Assembly (NCBI GenBank): GCA_963966185.1
Contig: CAWZYM010000140.1
Location: 124,001 to 188,000 of the forward strand
Origin: Rhabditoides inermis
Taxonomy: Eukaryota; Nematoda; Chromadorea; Rhabditida; Rhabditidae
Reading direction: 5' to 3'
DNA: 64,000 bases
In this document: in pieces, positions 47,700 to 60,030 of the stretch
Layout of the letters: each line of letters starts with the position of its first letter
Numbering within the stretch: position 1 is the stretch's first letter
Program-made: the position numbers and the translations under genes
Notes under the pieces: generated by a model
Seen by the model: only the letters and a program-made list of their open reading frames with translations
Told to the model about the DNA's origin: nothing
The model's database searches: none

Positions 47700-50600
47700 C
47701 CAGAGGCTTTTTCACGATATAATACGACTTTCCTTTCCTCTACCAAGGACAAGGAAAAATGGCAAAACCTGCACTACAACACTACATAGGTTTGTTCTCA
47801 TATATTGCAACATTCGTGGCTCCTACCAAGAACCAGGAAAATTGACAAAACCTGCACTACAACACTTTATAGGTTTGTTCTCATATATTGCCAACACTCG
47901 TGGCTCTTAACAAAGACAAGGAAAATTGGGCAAAACCTGCACGACAACATTCCAGAGGCTTGTCACGATGGAATAAAACTTTCTAGTCCCTACCAAAGAC
48001 AAGGAAAATTGGCAAAACCTGCACTACAACACTTTATAGGTTTGTTCTCATATATTGCAACACTCGTGGCTCTTAACAAAGACAAGGAAAATTGGCAAAA
48101 CCTGCACGACAACATTCCAGAGGCTTGTCACGATGGAATAAAACTTTCCTAGTCCCTACCAAAGACAAGGAAAATTGGCAAAACCTGCACTACAACACAT
48201 CAGAAAATTGTCCCACTACAATAAAGTATTCGTGGGTCTCATTTAAGGACAAAGAAAACGAAAATTAGCAAAACCTGCACTACAACACTTCAGAGGTTTG
48301 TTCTCATGTCTTGCAACACTCGTGGCGAGGCTTGTCACGATGGAATAAAACTTTCCTAGTCCCTACCAAAGACAAGGAAAATTGGCAAAACCTGCACTAC
48401 AACACATCAGAAAATTGTCCCACTACAATAAAGTATTCGTGGTCTCATTTAAGGACAAAGAAAACGAAAATTAGCAAAACCTGCACTACAACACTTCAGA
48501 GGTTTGTTCTCATGTCTTGCAACACTCGTGGCTCCTAACAAGGACAAGGAAAATGGGCAAAACCTGCACGACAACATTCCAGAGGCTTGTCACGATATAA
48601 TACGACTTTCCTTTCCCTTACCAAGGACAAGGAAAGTTGCAAAACCTGCACTACAACACTTCATAGGTTTGTTCTCATATATTGCAACACTCGTGGCTAT
48701 ATACGATATAATTACGACTTTCCCTTCCCTTACCAAGGACAAGGAAAATGGCAAAACCTGCTCGACAACATTCCAGAGGCTTGTCACGATAATATACGAC
48801 TTTCCCTTCCCTTACCAAGGACAAGTAAAATTGGCAAAACCTGCACGACAATATTCCAGAGGCTTGTCACGATGGAATAAAACTTTCCTAGTCCCTACCA
48901 AGGACAAGGAAAATTGGCAAAACCTGCACTACAACACTTCATAGGTTTGTTCTCAAATATTGCAACACTTGTGGCTCCTAACAAGGACAAGGAAAATTGG
49001 CAAAACCTGCACGACAACTGTCCAGAGGCTTGTCACGATATAATACGACTTTCCTTTCCCTTACCAAGGACAAGGAAAAATGGCAAACCTGCACTACAAC
49101 ACTACATAGGTTTGTTCTCATATATTGCAACATTCGTGGCTCCTACCAAGAACCAGGAAAATTGACAAAACCTGCACTACAACACTTTATAGGTTTGTTC
49201 TCATATATTGCAACACTCGTGGCTCTTAACAAAGACAAGGAAAATTGACAAAACCTGCACGACAACACTCAGAGGTTTGTTCTTATATATTGCAACACTC
49301 GTGGCTCCTACCAAGGACAAAGAAAATCGGCAAAACCTGCACTACAACACTTCATAGATTTGTTCTCAAATATTGCAACACTTGTGGTTCCTAACAAGGA
49401 CAAGGAAAATTGGCAAAACCTGCACGACAACTGTCCAGAGGCTTGTCACGATATAATACGACTTTCCTTTCCCCTACCAAAAACCTGGAAAAATGGCAAA
49501 ATCTGCTCGACAACACTCCAGAGGCTTGTCACGATATAATACGACTTTCCCTTCCCTTACCAAGGACAAGGAAAGTTGGCAAAACCTGCACTACAACACT
49601 TCATAGGTTTGTTCTCAAATATTGCAACACTCGTGGCTCCTAACAAGGACAAGGAAAATTGGCAAAACCTGCACGACAACTGTCCAGAGGCTTGTCACGA
49701 TATAATACGACTTTCCTTTCCCCTACCAAGGACAAGGAAAAATGGCAAAACGTGCACTACAACACTACATAGGTTTGTTCTCATATATTACAACACTCGT
49801 GGCTCCTACCAAGAACCAGGAAAATTGACAACACCTGCACGACAATACTCCAGAGGTTTGTTCTTATATATTGCAACACTCGTGGCTCCTAACAAGGACA
49901 AGGAAAATTGGCAAACCTGCACGACAACATTCCAGAGGCTTGTCACAATATAATACGACGTTCCTTTCCCCTACCAAGAACAAGGAAAGTTGGCAAAACC
50001 TGCACTACAACACTTTATAGGTTTGTTCTCATAAATTGCAACACTCGTGGCTCTTAACAAAGACAAGGAAATTGGCAAAACCTGCACGACAACATTCCAG
50101 AGGCTTGTCACGATGGAATAAAACTTTCCTAGTCCCTACCAAAGACAAGGAAAATTGGCAAAACTTGCACTACAACACATCAGAAAATTGTCCCACTACA
50201 ATAAAGTATTCGTGGTCTCATTTAAGGACAAAGAAAACGAAAATTAACAAAACCTGCACTACAACACTTCAGAGGTTTGTTCTCATATATTGCAACACTC
50301 GTGGCTTCTAACAAGGACAAGGAAAATTGGCAAGACCTGCACGACAACTGTCCAGAGGCTTTTCACGATATAATACGACTTTCCTTTCCTCTACCAAGGA
50401 CAAGGAAAAATGGCAAAACCTGCACTACAACACTACATAGGTTTGTTCTCATATATTGCAACATTCGTGGCTCCTACCAAGAACCAGGAAAATTGACAAA
50501 ACCTGCACTACAACACTTTATAGGTTTGTTCTCATATATTGCAACACTCGTGGCTCTTAACAAAAACAAGGAAAATTGGCAAAAACCTGCACGACAACAT

Positions 50601-52300
50601 TCCAGAGGCTTGTCACGATGGAATAAAACTTTCCTAGTCCTACCAAAGACAAGGAAAATTGGCAAAACCTGCACTACAACACATCAGAAAATTGTCCCAC
50701 TACAATAAAGTATTCGTGGTCTCATTTAAGGACAAAGAAAACGAAAATTAGCAAAACCTGCACTACAACACTTCAGAGGTTTGTTCTCAAATATTGCAAC
50801 ACTTGTGGCTCCTAACAAGACAAGGAAAATTGGCAAAACCTGCACGACAACTGTCCAGAGCTTGTCACGATATAATACGACTTTCCTTTCCCCTACCAAA
50901 AACCTGGAAAAATGGCAAAATCTGCTCGACAACACTCCAGAGGCTTGTCACGATATAATACGACTTTCCCTTCCCTTACCAAGGACAAGGAAAGTTGGCA
51001 AAACCTGCACTACAACACTTCATAGGTTGTTCTCAAATATTGCAACACTCGTGGCTCCTAACAAGGACAAGGAAAATTGGCAAAACCTGCACGACAACTG
51101 TCCAGAGGCTTGTCACGATATAATACGACTTTCCTTTCCCCTACCAAGGACAAGGAAAAATGGCAAAACGTGCACTACAACACTACATAGGTTTGTTCTC
51201 ATATATTGCAACACTCGTGGCTCCTACCAAGAACCAGGAAAATTGACAAAACCTGCACGACAACACTCAGAGGTTTGTTCTTATATATTGCAACACTCGT
51301 GGCTCCTAACAAGGACAAGGAAAATTGGCAAAATCTGCACGACAACATTTCAGAGGCTTGTCACAATATAATACGACGTTCCTTTCTCCTACCAAGGACA
51401 AGTACCAAAGACAAGGAAAATTGGCAAAACCTGCACTACAACCACATCAGAAAATTGTCCCACTACAATAAAGTATTCGTGGTCTCATTTAAGGACAAAG
51501 AAAACGAAAATTAGCAAAACCTGCACTACAACACTTCAGAGGTTTGTTCTCATGTCTTGCAACACTCGTGGCTCCTAACAAGAACAAGGAAAATGGGCAA
51601 AACCTGCACTACAACACTTCATAGGTTTGTTCTCATATATTGCAACACTCGTGGCTATATACGATATAATACGACTTTTCCTTCCCTTACCAAGGACAAG
51701 GAAAAATGGCAAAACCCTGCTCGACAACATTCCAGAGGCTTGTCACGATAAAATACGACTTTCCCTTCCCTTACCAAGGACAAGTAAAATTGGATAAACC
51801 TGCACGACAATATTCCAGAGGCTTGTCACGATGGAATAAAACTTTCCTAGTCCCTACCAAAGGACAAGGAAAATTGGCAAAACCTGCACTACAACACTTC
51901 ATAGGTTTGTTCTCAAATATTGCAACACTTGTGGCTCCTAACAAGGACAAGGAAAATTGGCAAAACCTGCACGACAACTGTCCAGAGGCTTGTCACGATA
52001 TAATACGACTTTCCTTTCCCCTACCAAAAACAAGGAAAAATAGCAAAATCTGCTCGACAACACTCCAGAGGCTTGTCACGATATAATACGACCTTTCCTT
52101 CCCTTACCAAGGACAAGGAAAGTTGGCAAAAACCTGCACTACAACACTTCATAGGTTTGTTCTCAAATATTGCAACACTCGTGGCTCCTAACAAGAACCA
52201 GGAAAATTGACAAAACCTGCACGACAACACTCCAGAGGTTTGTTCTTATATATTGCAACACTCGTGGCTCCTACCAAGGACAAAGAAAATCGGGCAAAAC
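47700..52300 (-). repeat. Second indel-bearing stretch and chimeric joints
   Basis: Isolated one-base changes relative to neighbouring copies: ggctttttcacg near 47,707, attgccaacac near 47,888, attgggcaaaacc near 47,929, ataattacgac near 48,709, gttgcaaaacc near 48,637, cagagcttgtc near 50,857 and aaaaccctgc near 51,713. It also has chimeric joints at 48,325 (cgtggcgaggcttgtc) and 51,400 (ggacaagtaccaaag). Confidence 0.75.
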
Positions 52301-52437
52301 CTGCACTACAACACTTCATAGATTTGTTCTCAATATTGCAACACTTGTGGCTCCTAACAAGGACAAGGAAAATTGGCAAAACCTGCACGACAACACTCCA
52401 GAGGTTTGTTCTTATATATTGCAACACTCGTGGCTCC

Positions 52438-53440
52438 TACCAAGGACAAAGAAAATCGGCAAAACCTGCACTACAACACTTCATAGATTTGTTCTCAAAT
52501 ATTGCAACACTTGTGGCTCCTAACAAGGACAAGGAAAATTGGCAAAACCTGCACGACAACTGTCCAGAGGCTTGTCACGATATAATACGACTTTCCTTTC
52601 CCCTACCAAAAACCTGGAAAAATGGCAAAATCTGCTCGACAACACTCCAGAGGCTTGTCACGATATAATACGACTTTCCCTTCCCTTACCAAGGACAAGG
52701 AAAGTTGGCAAAACCTGCACTACAACACTTCATAGGTTTGTTCTCAAATATTGCAACACTCGTGGCTCCTAACAAGGACAAGGAAAATTGGCAAAACCTG
52801 CACGACAACTGTCCAGAGGCTTGTCACGATATAATACGACTTTCCTTTCCTTTCCCCTACCAAAAACAAGGAAAAATGGCAAAATCTGCTCGACAACACT
52901 CCAGAGGCTTGTCACGATATAATACGACTTTCCCTTCCTTACCAAGGGCAAGGAAAGTTGGCAAAACCTGCACTACAACACTTCATAGGTTTGTTCTCAA
53001 ATATTGCAACACTCGTGGCTCCTAACAAGAACCAGGAAAATTGACAAAACCTGCACGACAACACTCCAGAGGTTTGTTCTTATATATTGCAACACTCGTG
53101 GCTCCTACCAAGGACAAAGAAAATCGGCAAAACCTGCACTACAACACTTCATAGATTTGTTCTCAAATATTGCAACACTTGTGGCTCCTAACAAGGACAA
53201 GGAAAATTGGCAAAACCTGCACGACAACTGTCCAGAGGCTTGTCACGATATAATACGACTTTCCTTTCCCCTACCAAAAACCTGGAAAAATGGCAAAATC
53301 TGCTCGACAACACTCCAGAGGCTTGTCACGATATAATACGACTTTCCCTTCCCTTACCAAGGACAAGGAAAGTTGGCAAAACCTGCACTACAACACTTCA
53401 TAGGTTTGTTCTCAAATATTGCAACACTCGTGGCTCCTAA
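52438..53440 (-). repeat. 8-mer HOR (668-bp period)
   Basis: The passage from caaagaaaatcgg at 52,447 repeats 668 bp later. The period equals eight 83-bp units plus a 5-bp insertion (a doubled tcctt step near 52,850) minus one base near 52,936. The flanks show the same E-less C/A order. Confidence 0.8.
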
Positions 53441-54586
53441 CAAGGACAAGGAAAATTGGCAAAACCTGCACGACAACTGTCCAGAGGCTTGTCACGATAT
53501 AATACGACTTTCCTTTCCCCTACCAAGGACAAGGAAAAATGGCAAAACGTGCACTACAACACTACATAGGTTTGTTCTCATATATTGCAACACTCGTGGC
53601 TCCTACCAAGAACCAGGAAAATTGACAAAACCTGCACGACAACACTCCAGAGGTTTGTTCTTATATATTGCAACACTCGTGGCTCCTAACAAGGACAAGG
53701 AAAATTGGCAAAACCTGCACGACAACATTCCAGAGGCTTGTCACAATATAATACGACGTTCCTTTCCCCTACCAAGAACAAGGAAAGTTGGCAAAACCTG
53801 CACTACAACACTTTATAGGTTTGTTCTCATAAATTGCAACACTCGTGGCTCTTAACAAAGACAAGGAAAATTGGCAAAACCTGCACGACAACATTCCAGA
53901 GGCTTGTCACGATGGAATAAAACTTTCCTAGTCCCTACCAAAGACAAGGAAAATTGGCAAAACTTGCACTACAACACATCAGAAAATTGTCCCACTACAA
54001 TAAAGTATTCGTGGTCTCATTTAAGGACAAAGAAAACGAAAATTAACAAAACCTGCACTACAACACTTCAGAGGTTTGTTCTCATATATTGCAACACTCG
54101 TGGCTTCTAACAAGGACAAGGAAAATTGGCAAGACCTGCACGACAACTGTCCAGAGGCTTTTCACGATATAATACGACTTTCCTTTCCTCTACCAAGGAC
54201 AAGGAAAAATGGCAAAACCTGCACTACAACACTACATAGGTTTGTTCTCATATATTGCAACATTCGTGGCTCCTACCAAGAACCAGGAAAATTGACAAAA
54301 CCTGCACTACAACACTTTATAGGTTTGTTCTCATATATTGCAACACTCGTGGCTCTTAACAAAGACAAGGAAAATTGGCAAAACCTGCACGACAACATTC
54401 CAGAGGCTTGTCACGATGGAATAAAACTTTCCTAGTCCCTACCAAAGACAAGGAAAATTGGCAAAACCTGCACTACAACACATCAGAAAATTGTCCCACT
54501 ACAATAAAGTATTCGTGGTCTCATTTAAGGACAAAGAAAACGAAAATTAGCAAAACCTGCACTACAACACTTCAGAGGTTTGTTCT
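53375..54586 (-). repeat. Long HOR block, second copy
   Basis: Partner of 45,680-46,890. It is free of small indels, whereas the intervening 47.7-52.3 kb has many. The clean copies can therefore serve as a reference for judging which indels in the middle are errors. Confidence 0.8.
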
Positions 54587-55320
54587 CATGTCTTGCAACA
54601 CTCGTGGCTCCTAACAAGGACAAGGAAAATTGGCAAAACCTGCACGACAACATTCCAGAGGCTTGTAACGATATAATACGACTTTCCTTTCCCTGACCAA
54701 GGACAAGGAAAGTTGGCAAAACCTGCACTACAACACTTTATAGGTTTGTTCTCATATATTGCAACACTCGTGGCTCTTAACAAAGACAAGGAAAATTGGC
54801 AAAACCTGCACGACAACATTCCAGAGGCTTGTCACGATGAAATAAAACTTTCCTAGTCCCTACCAAAGACAAGGAAAATTGGCAAAACCTGCACTACAAC
54901 ACATCAGAAAATTGTCCCACTACAATAAAGTATTCGTGGTCTCATTTAAGGACAAAGAAAACGAAAATCAGCAAAACCTGCACTACAACACTTCAGAGGT
55001 TTGTTCTCATGTCTTGCAACACTCGTGGCTCCTAACAAGGACAAGGAAAATTGGCAAAACCTGCACGACAACATTCCAGAGGCTTGTCACGATATAATAC
55101 GACTTTCCTTTCCCTTACCAAGGACAAGGAAAGTTGGCAAAACCTGCACTACAACACTTCATAGGTTTGTTCTCATATATTGCAACACTCGTGGCTATAT
55201 ACGATATAATACGACTTTCCCTTCCCTTACCAAGGACAAGGAAAAATGGCAAAACCTGCTCGACAACACTCCAGAGGCTTGTCACGATAAAATACGACTT
55301 TCCCTTCCCTTACCAAGGAC

Positions 55321-58300
55321 AAGTAAAATTGGCAAAACCTGCACGACAACACTCCAGAGGTTTGTTCTTATATATTGCAACACTCGTGGCTCCTAACAAG
55401 GACAAGGAAAATTGGCAAAACCTGCACGACAACTGTCCAGAGGCTTGTCACGATATAATACGACTTTCCTTTTCTCTACCAAGGACAAGGAAAATTGGCA
55501 AAACCTGCACGACAACACTCCAGAGGCTTGCCACGATATAATACGACTTTCCTTTCCCTTACCAAGGACAAGGAAAGTTGGCAAAACCTGCACTACAACA
55601 CTTCATAGGTTTGTTCTAATATATTGCTACACTCGTGGCTCCTACCAAGGACAAGGAAAATTGGCAAAACCTGCACTACAACACCTCAGAAATTTGTCCC
55701 AATACAATAAAGTATTCGTGGTCCTATTCAAGGACAAAGGAAACGAAAATTAGCAAAACCTGCACTACAACACTTCAGAGGTTGGTTCTCATATATGCAT
55801 ATATTGCAACACTCGTGGCTCCTGACAAGGACAAGGAAAATTGGCAAAACCTGCACGACAACTGTCCAGAGGCTTGTCACGATATAATACGACTTTCCTT
55901 TCCCCTACCAAGGACAAGGAAAATTGGCAAAACCTGCACGACAACACTCCAGAGGCTTGTCACGATATATTACGACTGTCCGTTCCCTTACCAAGGACAA
56001 GGAAAGTTGGCAAAACCTGCACTACAACACTTCATAGGTTTGTTCTCATATATTGCAACACTCGTGGTTCCTAACAAGGACAAGTAAAATTGGCAAAACC
56101 TGCACTACAGCACCTCAGAAATTGGTCCCAATACAATAAAGTATTGGTGGTCCCATTCAAGGACAAAGGAAACGAAAATTAGCAAAACCTGCACTACAAC
56201 ACTTCAGAGGTTTGTTCTCATTTATTCAAATATTGCAACACTCGTGGCTCCTACATAACAAGGACAAGTGAAATTGGCAAAACCTGCACTACAACACCTC
56301 AGAAATTTGTCCCAACACAATAAAGTTTTGGTGGTCCCATTCAAGGACAAAGGAAACGAAAATTAGCAAAACCTGCACTACAACACTTCAGAGGTTTGTT
56401 CTCATATATTCATATATTGCAACACTCGTGGCTCCTAGCAAGGACAAGGAAAATTGGCAAAACCTGCCTGACAACATTCCAGAGGCTTGTCACAATAAAA
56501 TACGACTTTCCTTTCCCCTACCAAGGACAAGGAAAATTGGCAAAACCTGCACGACAACACTCAAGACGTTTGTTCCAATACATTAAAACACTTGTGGCCA
56601 CTGCCTAGGGAGAGGAAAACTTGCAAAACCTGCACGACAACACTCCAGAGGCTTGTCACGATATAATACGACTGTCCGTTCCCTTACCAAGGACAAGGAA
56701 AGTTGGCAAAACCTGCACTACAACACTTCAGAGGTTTGTTCTCATATATTGCAACACTCGTGACTCCTACCAAGGACTGGGAAAGTTGGCAGAACCTGCA
56801 CTACAACACTGCAGATGTTTGTTCTCATATATTGCAACACTCGTGGTTCCAACCAAGGACAAGGTAAAACGGCAAAACCTGCACGACAACACTCAAGACG
56901 TTTGTTCCAATACAATAAAACATTTGTGGCCCCTGCCTAGAGAGAGGAAAACTTGCAAAACCTTCACGACAACACTCCAGAGACTTGTCACGATATAATA
57001 CGACTTTCCTTACCCCTACCAATCACAAGGAAAGTTGGCAAAACCTGCACTACAACACTTCATAGGTTTGTTCTCATATATTGCAACACTCGTGGCTCCT
57101 AACAAGGACAAGTAAAATTGGCAAAACCTGCACTACAACACCTCAGAAATTTGTCCCAATACAATAAAGTTTTGGTGGTCCCATTCAAGGACAAAGGAAA
57201 CGAAAATTAGCAAAACCTGCACTACAACACTTCAGAGGTTTGTTCTCATATATTCATATATTGCAACACTCGTGGCTCCTAGCAAGGACAAGGAAAATTG
57301 GCAAAACCTGCCTGACAACATTCCAGAGGCTTGTCACAATAAAATACGACTTTCCTTTCCTCTACCAAGGACAAGGAAAATTGGCAAAACCTGCACGACA
57401 ACACTCCAGAGGCTTGTCACGATATAATACGACTTTCCTTTCCCCTAACAAGGACACGGAAAATTGGCAAAACCTGCACGACAACACTCAAGACGTTTGT
57501 TCCAGTACATTAAAACACTTGTGGCCACTGCCTAGGGAGAGGAAAACTTGCAAAACCTGCACGACAACACTCCAGAGACTTGTCACGATATAATACGACT
57601 TTCCTTACCCCTACCAATTACAAGAAAAGTTGGCAAAACCTGCACTACAACACTTCATAGGTTTGTTCTCATATGTTGCAACACTCGTGGCTTCTAACAA
57701 GGACAAGGAAAATTGGCAAAACCTGCACGACAACAATCCAGAGGCTTGTCACGATATAATACGACTTTCCTTTTCCCTACCAAGGACAAGGAAAATTGGC
57801 AAAACCTGCACGACAACACTCCAGAGGTTTGTTCTTATATATTGCAACACTCGTGGCTCCTAACAAGGACAAGGAAAATTGGCAAAACCTGCACGACAAC
57901 TGTCCAGAGGCTTGTCACGATATAATACGACTTTCCTTTTCCCTACCAAGGACAAGGAAAATTGGCAAAACCTGCACGACAACACTCCAGAGGCTTGCCA
58001 CGATATAATACGACTTTCCTTTCCCTTACCAAGGACAAGGAAAGTTGGCAAAACCTGCACTACAACACTTCATAGGTTTGTTCTAATAAATTGCTACACT
58101 CGTGGCTCCTACCAAGGACAAGGAAAATTGGCAAAACCTGCACTACAACACCTCAGAAATTCGTCCCAATACAATAAAGTATTCGTGGTCCTATTCAAGG
58201 ACAAAGGAAACGAAAAATTAGCAAAACCTGCATAAAACACTTCAGAGGTTGGTTCTCATATATTCATATATTGCAACACTCGTGGCTCCTGACAAGGACA

Positions 58301-58376
58301 AGGAAAATTGGCAAAACCTGCACGACAACTGTCCAGAGGCTTGTCACGATATAATACAACTTTCCTTTCCCCTACC
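55321..58376 (-). repeat. Satellite array, domain 3, left arm (reversed)
   Basis: Reversed array with variants not seen in domains 1 and 2: attgctacactcg, cctgcctgacaac, ccactgcctagggag, gactgtccgttccc and aagtaaaattgg. An internal 10-mer step of 844 bp (83 x 10 + 6 + 8) links 56,396 and 57,240. The part 56,880-58,060 pairs without gaps with 59,200-60,380 in opposite orientation (paired positions sum to 117,260). The last satellite base is 58,376, in cctacc. Confidence 0.92.
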
Positions 58377-58410
58377 GCGTCCGACTGTACCGCCATCGGC
58401 AGAATAGCCC

Positions 58411-58485
58411 TGTGCGATGAGCGTCGCGAGAGGAAAGCGAGAGAGTGTGTATAGAGTAGAGACACCAGACACGTCCACACCGTAC
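58411..58485 (+). repeat. Imperfect direct repeat, left copy (unique interval)
   Basis: Core 58,437-58,479 begins gcgagagagtgtgta, continues gagacaccaga and acgtccac. It matches 58,868-58,910 with one 1-bp gap and a few substitutions. An upstream gcgatg and a downstream atggacg are also shared, but here an extra cgcgagaggaaag-like stretch separates gcgatg from the core. The repeat lies about 35 bp from the left satellite edge. Confidence 0.82.
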
Positions 58486-58673
58486 ATGGACGCCCAAATG
58501 AGAGTGGATGGATGCAACAACGGGACCTTGTCTTATCGGGGGACCAATTAAATTGGAATTCAAAATGATGAAAATCAGTCACAACAAACCGCATGTAGAC
58601 TAAGACAAACAATATTACATATGTCTCTCATAGATTATGTTTTGAATACTCACGTAAAATTGGAAGTCAGTAC

Positions 58674-58699
58674 TGAAAGTCAGTAAGTAGTGACTTTCA
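58674..58699. repeat. Hairpin-forming inverted repeat
   Basis: Perfect 9-bp arms tgaaagtca and tgactttca separated by an 8-base loop (gtaagtag). The centre (about 58,686) is within ~60 bp of the symmetry axis of the inverted satellite arms (58,630). No run of T follows, so it is not a bacterial-type terminator. Confidence 0.8.
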
Positions 58700-58856
58700 T
58701 CGGAGCACTATGAAATATGGTATATTCGAGATGCTCTGAACAAAACATAATTGATAGTAATGGTTTCGTTTCATGAAAAGTTCATTTCAAAAAGTCAGTT
58801 CTCTCACTGCCCACATTCCCTTCAAACAGGGGTCATAAATTGCCTGTGGGGAGGAG

Positions 58857-58940
58857 GCGATGGGAACGCGAGAGAGTGTGTAAAGAGAGAGACACCAGAA
58901 ACGTCCACCAAAATCCCGGACGTTTATGGACGTCCATGGA
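58857..58940 (+). repeat. Imperfect direct repeat, right copy (unique interval)
   Basis: Second copy of the gcgagagagtgtgta / gagacaccaga / acgtccac motif, core 58,868-58,910, preceded by gcgatggg and followed by atggacgtccat. It ends close to the right satellite edge. The two copies sit near opposite ends of the unique interval in the same orientation, about 430 bp apart. Confidence 0.82.
58926..58937. repeat. 12-bp palindrome
   Basis: atggacgtccat is its own reverse complement and overlaps a second 8-bp palindrome, tccatgga (58,933-58,940). It lies 30 bp from the right satellite edge. Short palindromes occur by chance, so no function is claimed. Confidence 0.7.
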
Positions 58941-59939
58941 CAGGGATCACCTAATTCGAGCTGTACTGTAGGAGCCACGAGTGTTGCAATATTTGAATAA
59001 ATGAGAACGAACCTCTGAAGTGTTGTAGTGCAGGTTTTGCTAATTTTCGTTTCCTTTGTCCTTGAATGGGACCACCAATACTTTATTGTATTGGGACCAA
59101 TTTCTGAGGTGTTGTAGTGCAGGTTTTGCCAATTTTACTTGTCCTTGTTAGGAACCACGAGTGTTGCAATATATGAGAACAAACCTATGAAGTGTTGTAG
59201 TGCAGGTTTTGCCAACTTTCCTTGTCCTTGGTAAGGAAACGGACAGTCGTATTATATCGTGGCAAGCCTCTGGAGTGTTGCCGTGCAGGTTTTGCCAATT
59301 TTCCTTGTCCTTGGTAGGGAAAAGGAAAGTCGTATTATATCGTGACAAGCCTCTGGACAGTTGTCGTGCAGGTTTTGCCAATTTTCCTTGTCCTTGTTAG
59401 GAGCCACGAGTGTTGCAATATATAAGAACAAACCTCTGGAGTGTTGTCGTGCAGGTTTTGCCAATTTTCCTTGTCCTTGGTAGGGAAAAGGAAAGTCGTA
59501 TTATATCGTGACAAGCCTCTGGAATGTTGTCGTGCAGGTTTTGCCAATTTTCCTTGTCCTTGTTAGAAGCCACGAGTGTTGCAACATATGAGAACAAACC
59601 TATGAAGTGTTGTAGTGAAGGTTTTGCCAACTTTTCTTGTAATTGGTAGGGGTAAGGAAAGTCGTATTATATCGTGACAAGTCTCTGGAGTGTTGTCGTG
59701 CAGGTTTTGCAAGTTTTCCTCTCCCTAGGCAGTGGCCACAAGTGTTTTAATGTACTGGAACAAACGTCTTGAGTGTTGTCGTGCAGGTTTTGCCAATTTT
59801 CCGTGTCCTTGTTAGGGGAAAGGAAAGTCGTATTATATCGTAACAAGCCTCTGGAGTGTTGTCGTGCAGGTTTTGCCAATTTTCCTTGTCCTTGGTAGAG
59901 GAAAGGAAAGTCGTATTTTATTGTGACAAGCCTCTGGAA

Positions 59940-60030
59940 TGTTGTCAGGCAGGTTTTGCCAATTTTCCTTGTCCTTGCTAGGAGCCACGAGTGTTGCAAT
60001 ATATGAATATATGAGAACAAACCTCTGAAG
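59940..60030 (+). repeat. Type C-ins monomer (91 bp)
   Basis: A type C unit with 8 extra bases: caatatatga is followed by atatatgagaac, so the atatatga step is duplicated, giving 91 bp instead of 83. Sister variants with gagtatatgag, aatataagag or atttgaataaatgag sit at the same point. The extra 8 bp are retained in every HOR copy and account for the non-multiples of 83 in HOR lengths. Confidence 0.9.

Larger units (their letters stand above)
42125..55320 (-). repeat. Satellite array, domain 2 (reversed orientation)
   Basis: The same 83-bp satellite read as its reverse complement: the core appears as ttggcaaaacctgcac and type A as cgatataatacgactttcc. Families A, C, D and E dominate, and F, G and H are not seen here. 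Local HORs include 415-bp and ~668-bp tandem steps and longer repeats at 2,867 and 7,696 bp. The right boundary is approximate, placed where domain 3 variants such as attgctacactcg appear. Confidence 0.93.
58377..58967. other. Unique non-satellite interval between inverted arms
   Basis: 591 bp with no trace of the 83-bp monomer. The two ends are CpG-rich and G/C-richer; the middle is AT-rich. Open frames here are short (longest 67 codons entirely inside, 58,751-58,954) and match nothing I recognise. It contains two imperfect direct repeats, a hairpin and a 12-bp palindrome, listed separately. I see no tRNA, polymerase III box pair, poly-A tail or obvious terminal inverted repeat of its own. 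It could be the loop of a foldback-like element, a decayed insertion, or original host DNA at the array's origin. Confidence 0.9.

Noticed and set aside
42125..58376. A single simple inversion of a once uniform array
   Set aside because: Turning this block back would put domain 3 next to the + oriented domain 2 fragment and separate matching variants, and neither joint would regain monomer register. Inverted duplication at each switch explains the variant pairing better. Not fully excluded.
58674..58699. Rho-independent terminator
   Set aside because: The stem is AT-rich and no T-run follows. The setting is eukaryotic satellite with no upstream gene.
58751..58954. 67-codon open frame in the unique interval
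   Set aside because: It overlaps the right direct repeat and palindrome, has no recognisable similarity and no splice or promoter context. A frame of this length is expected by chance.
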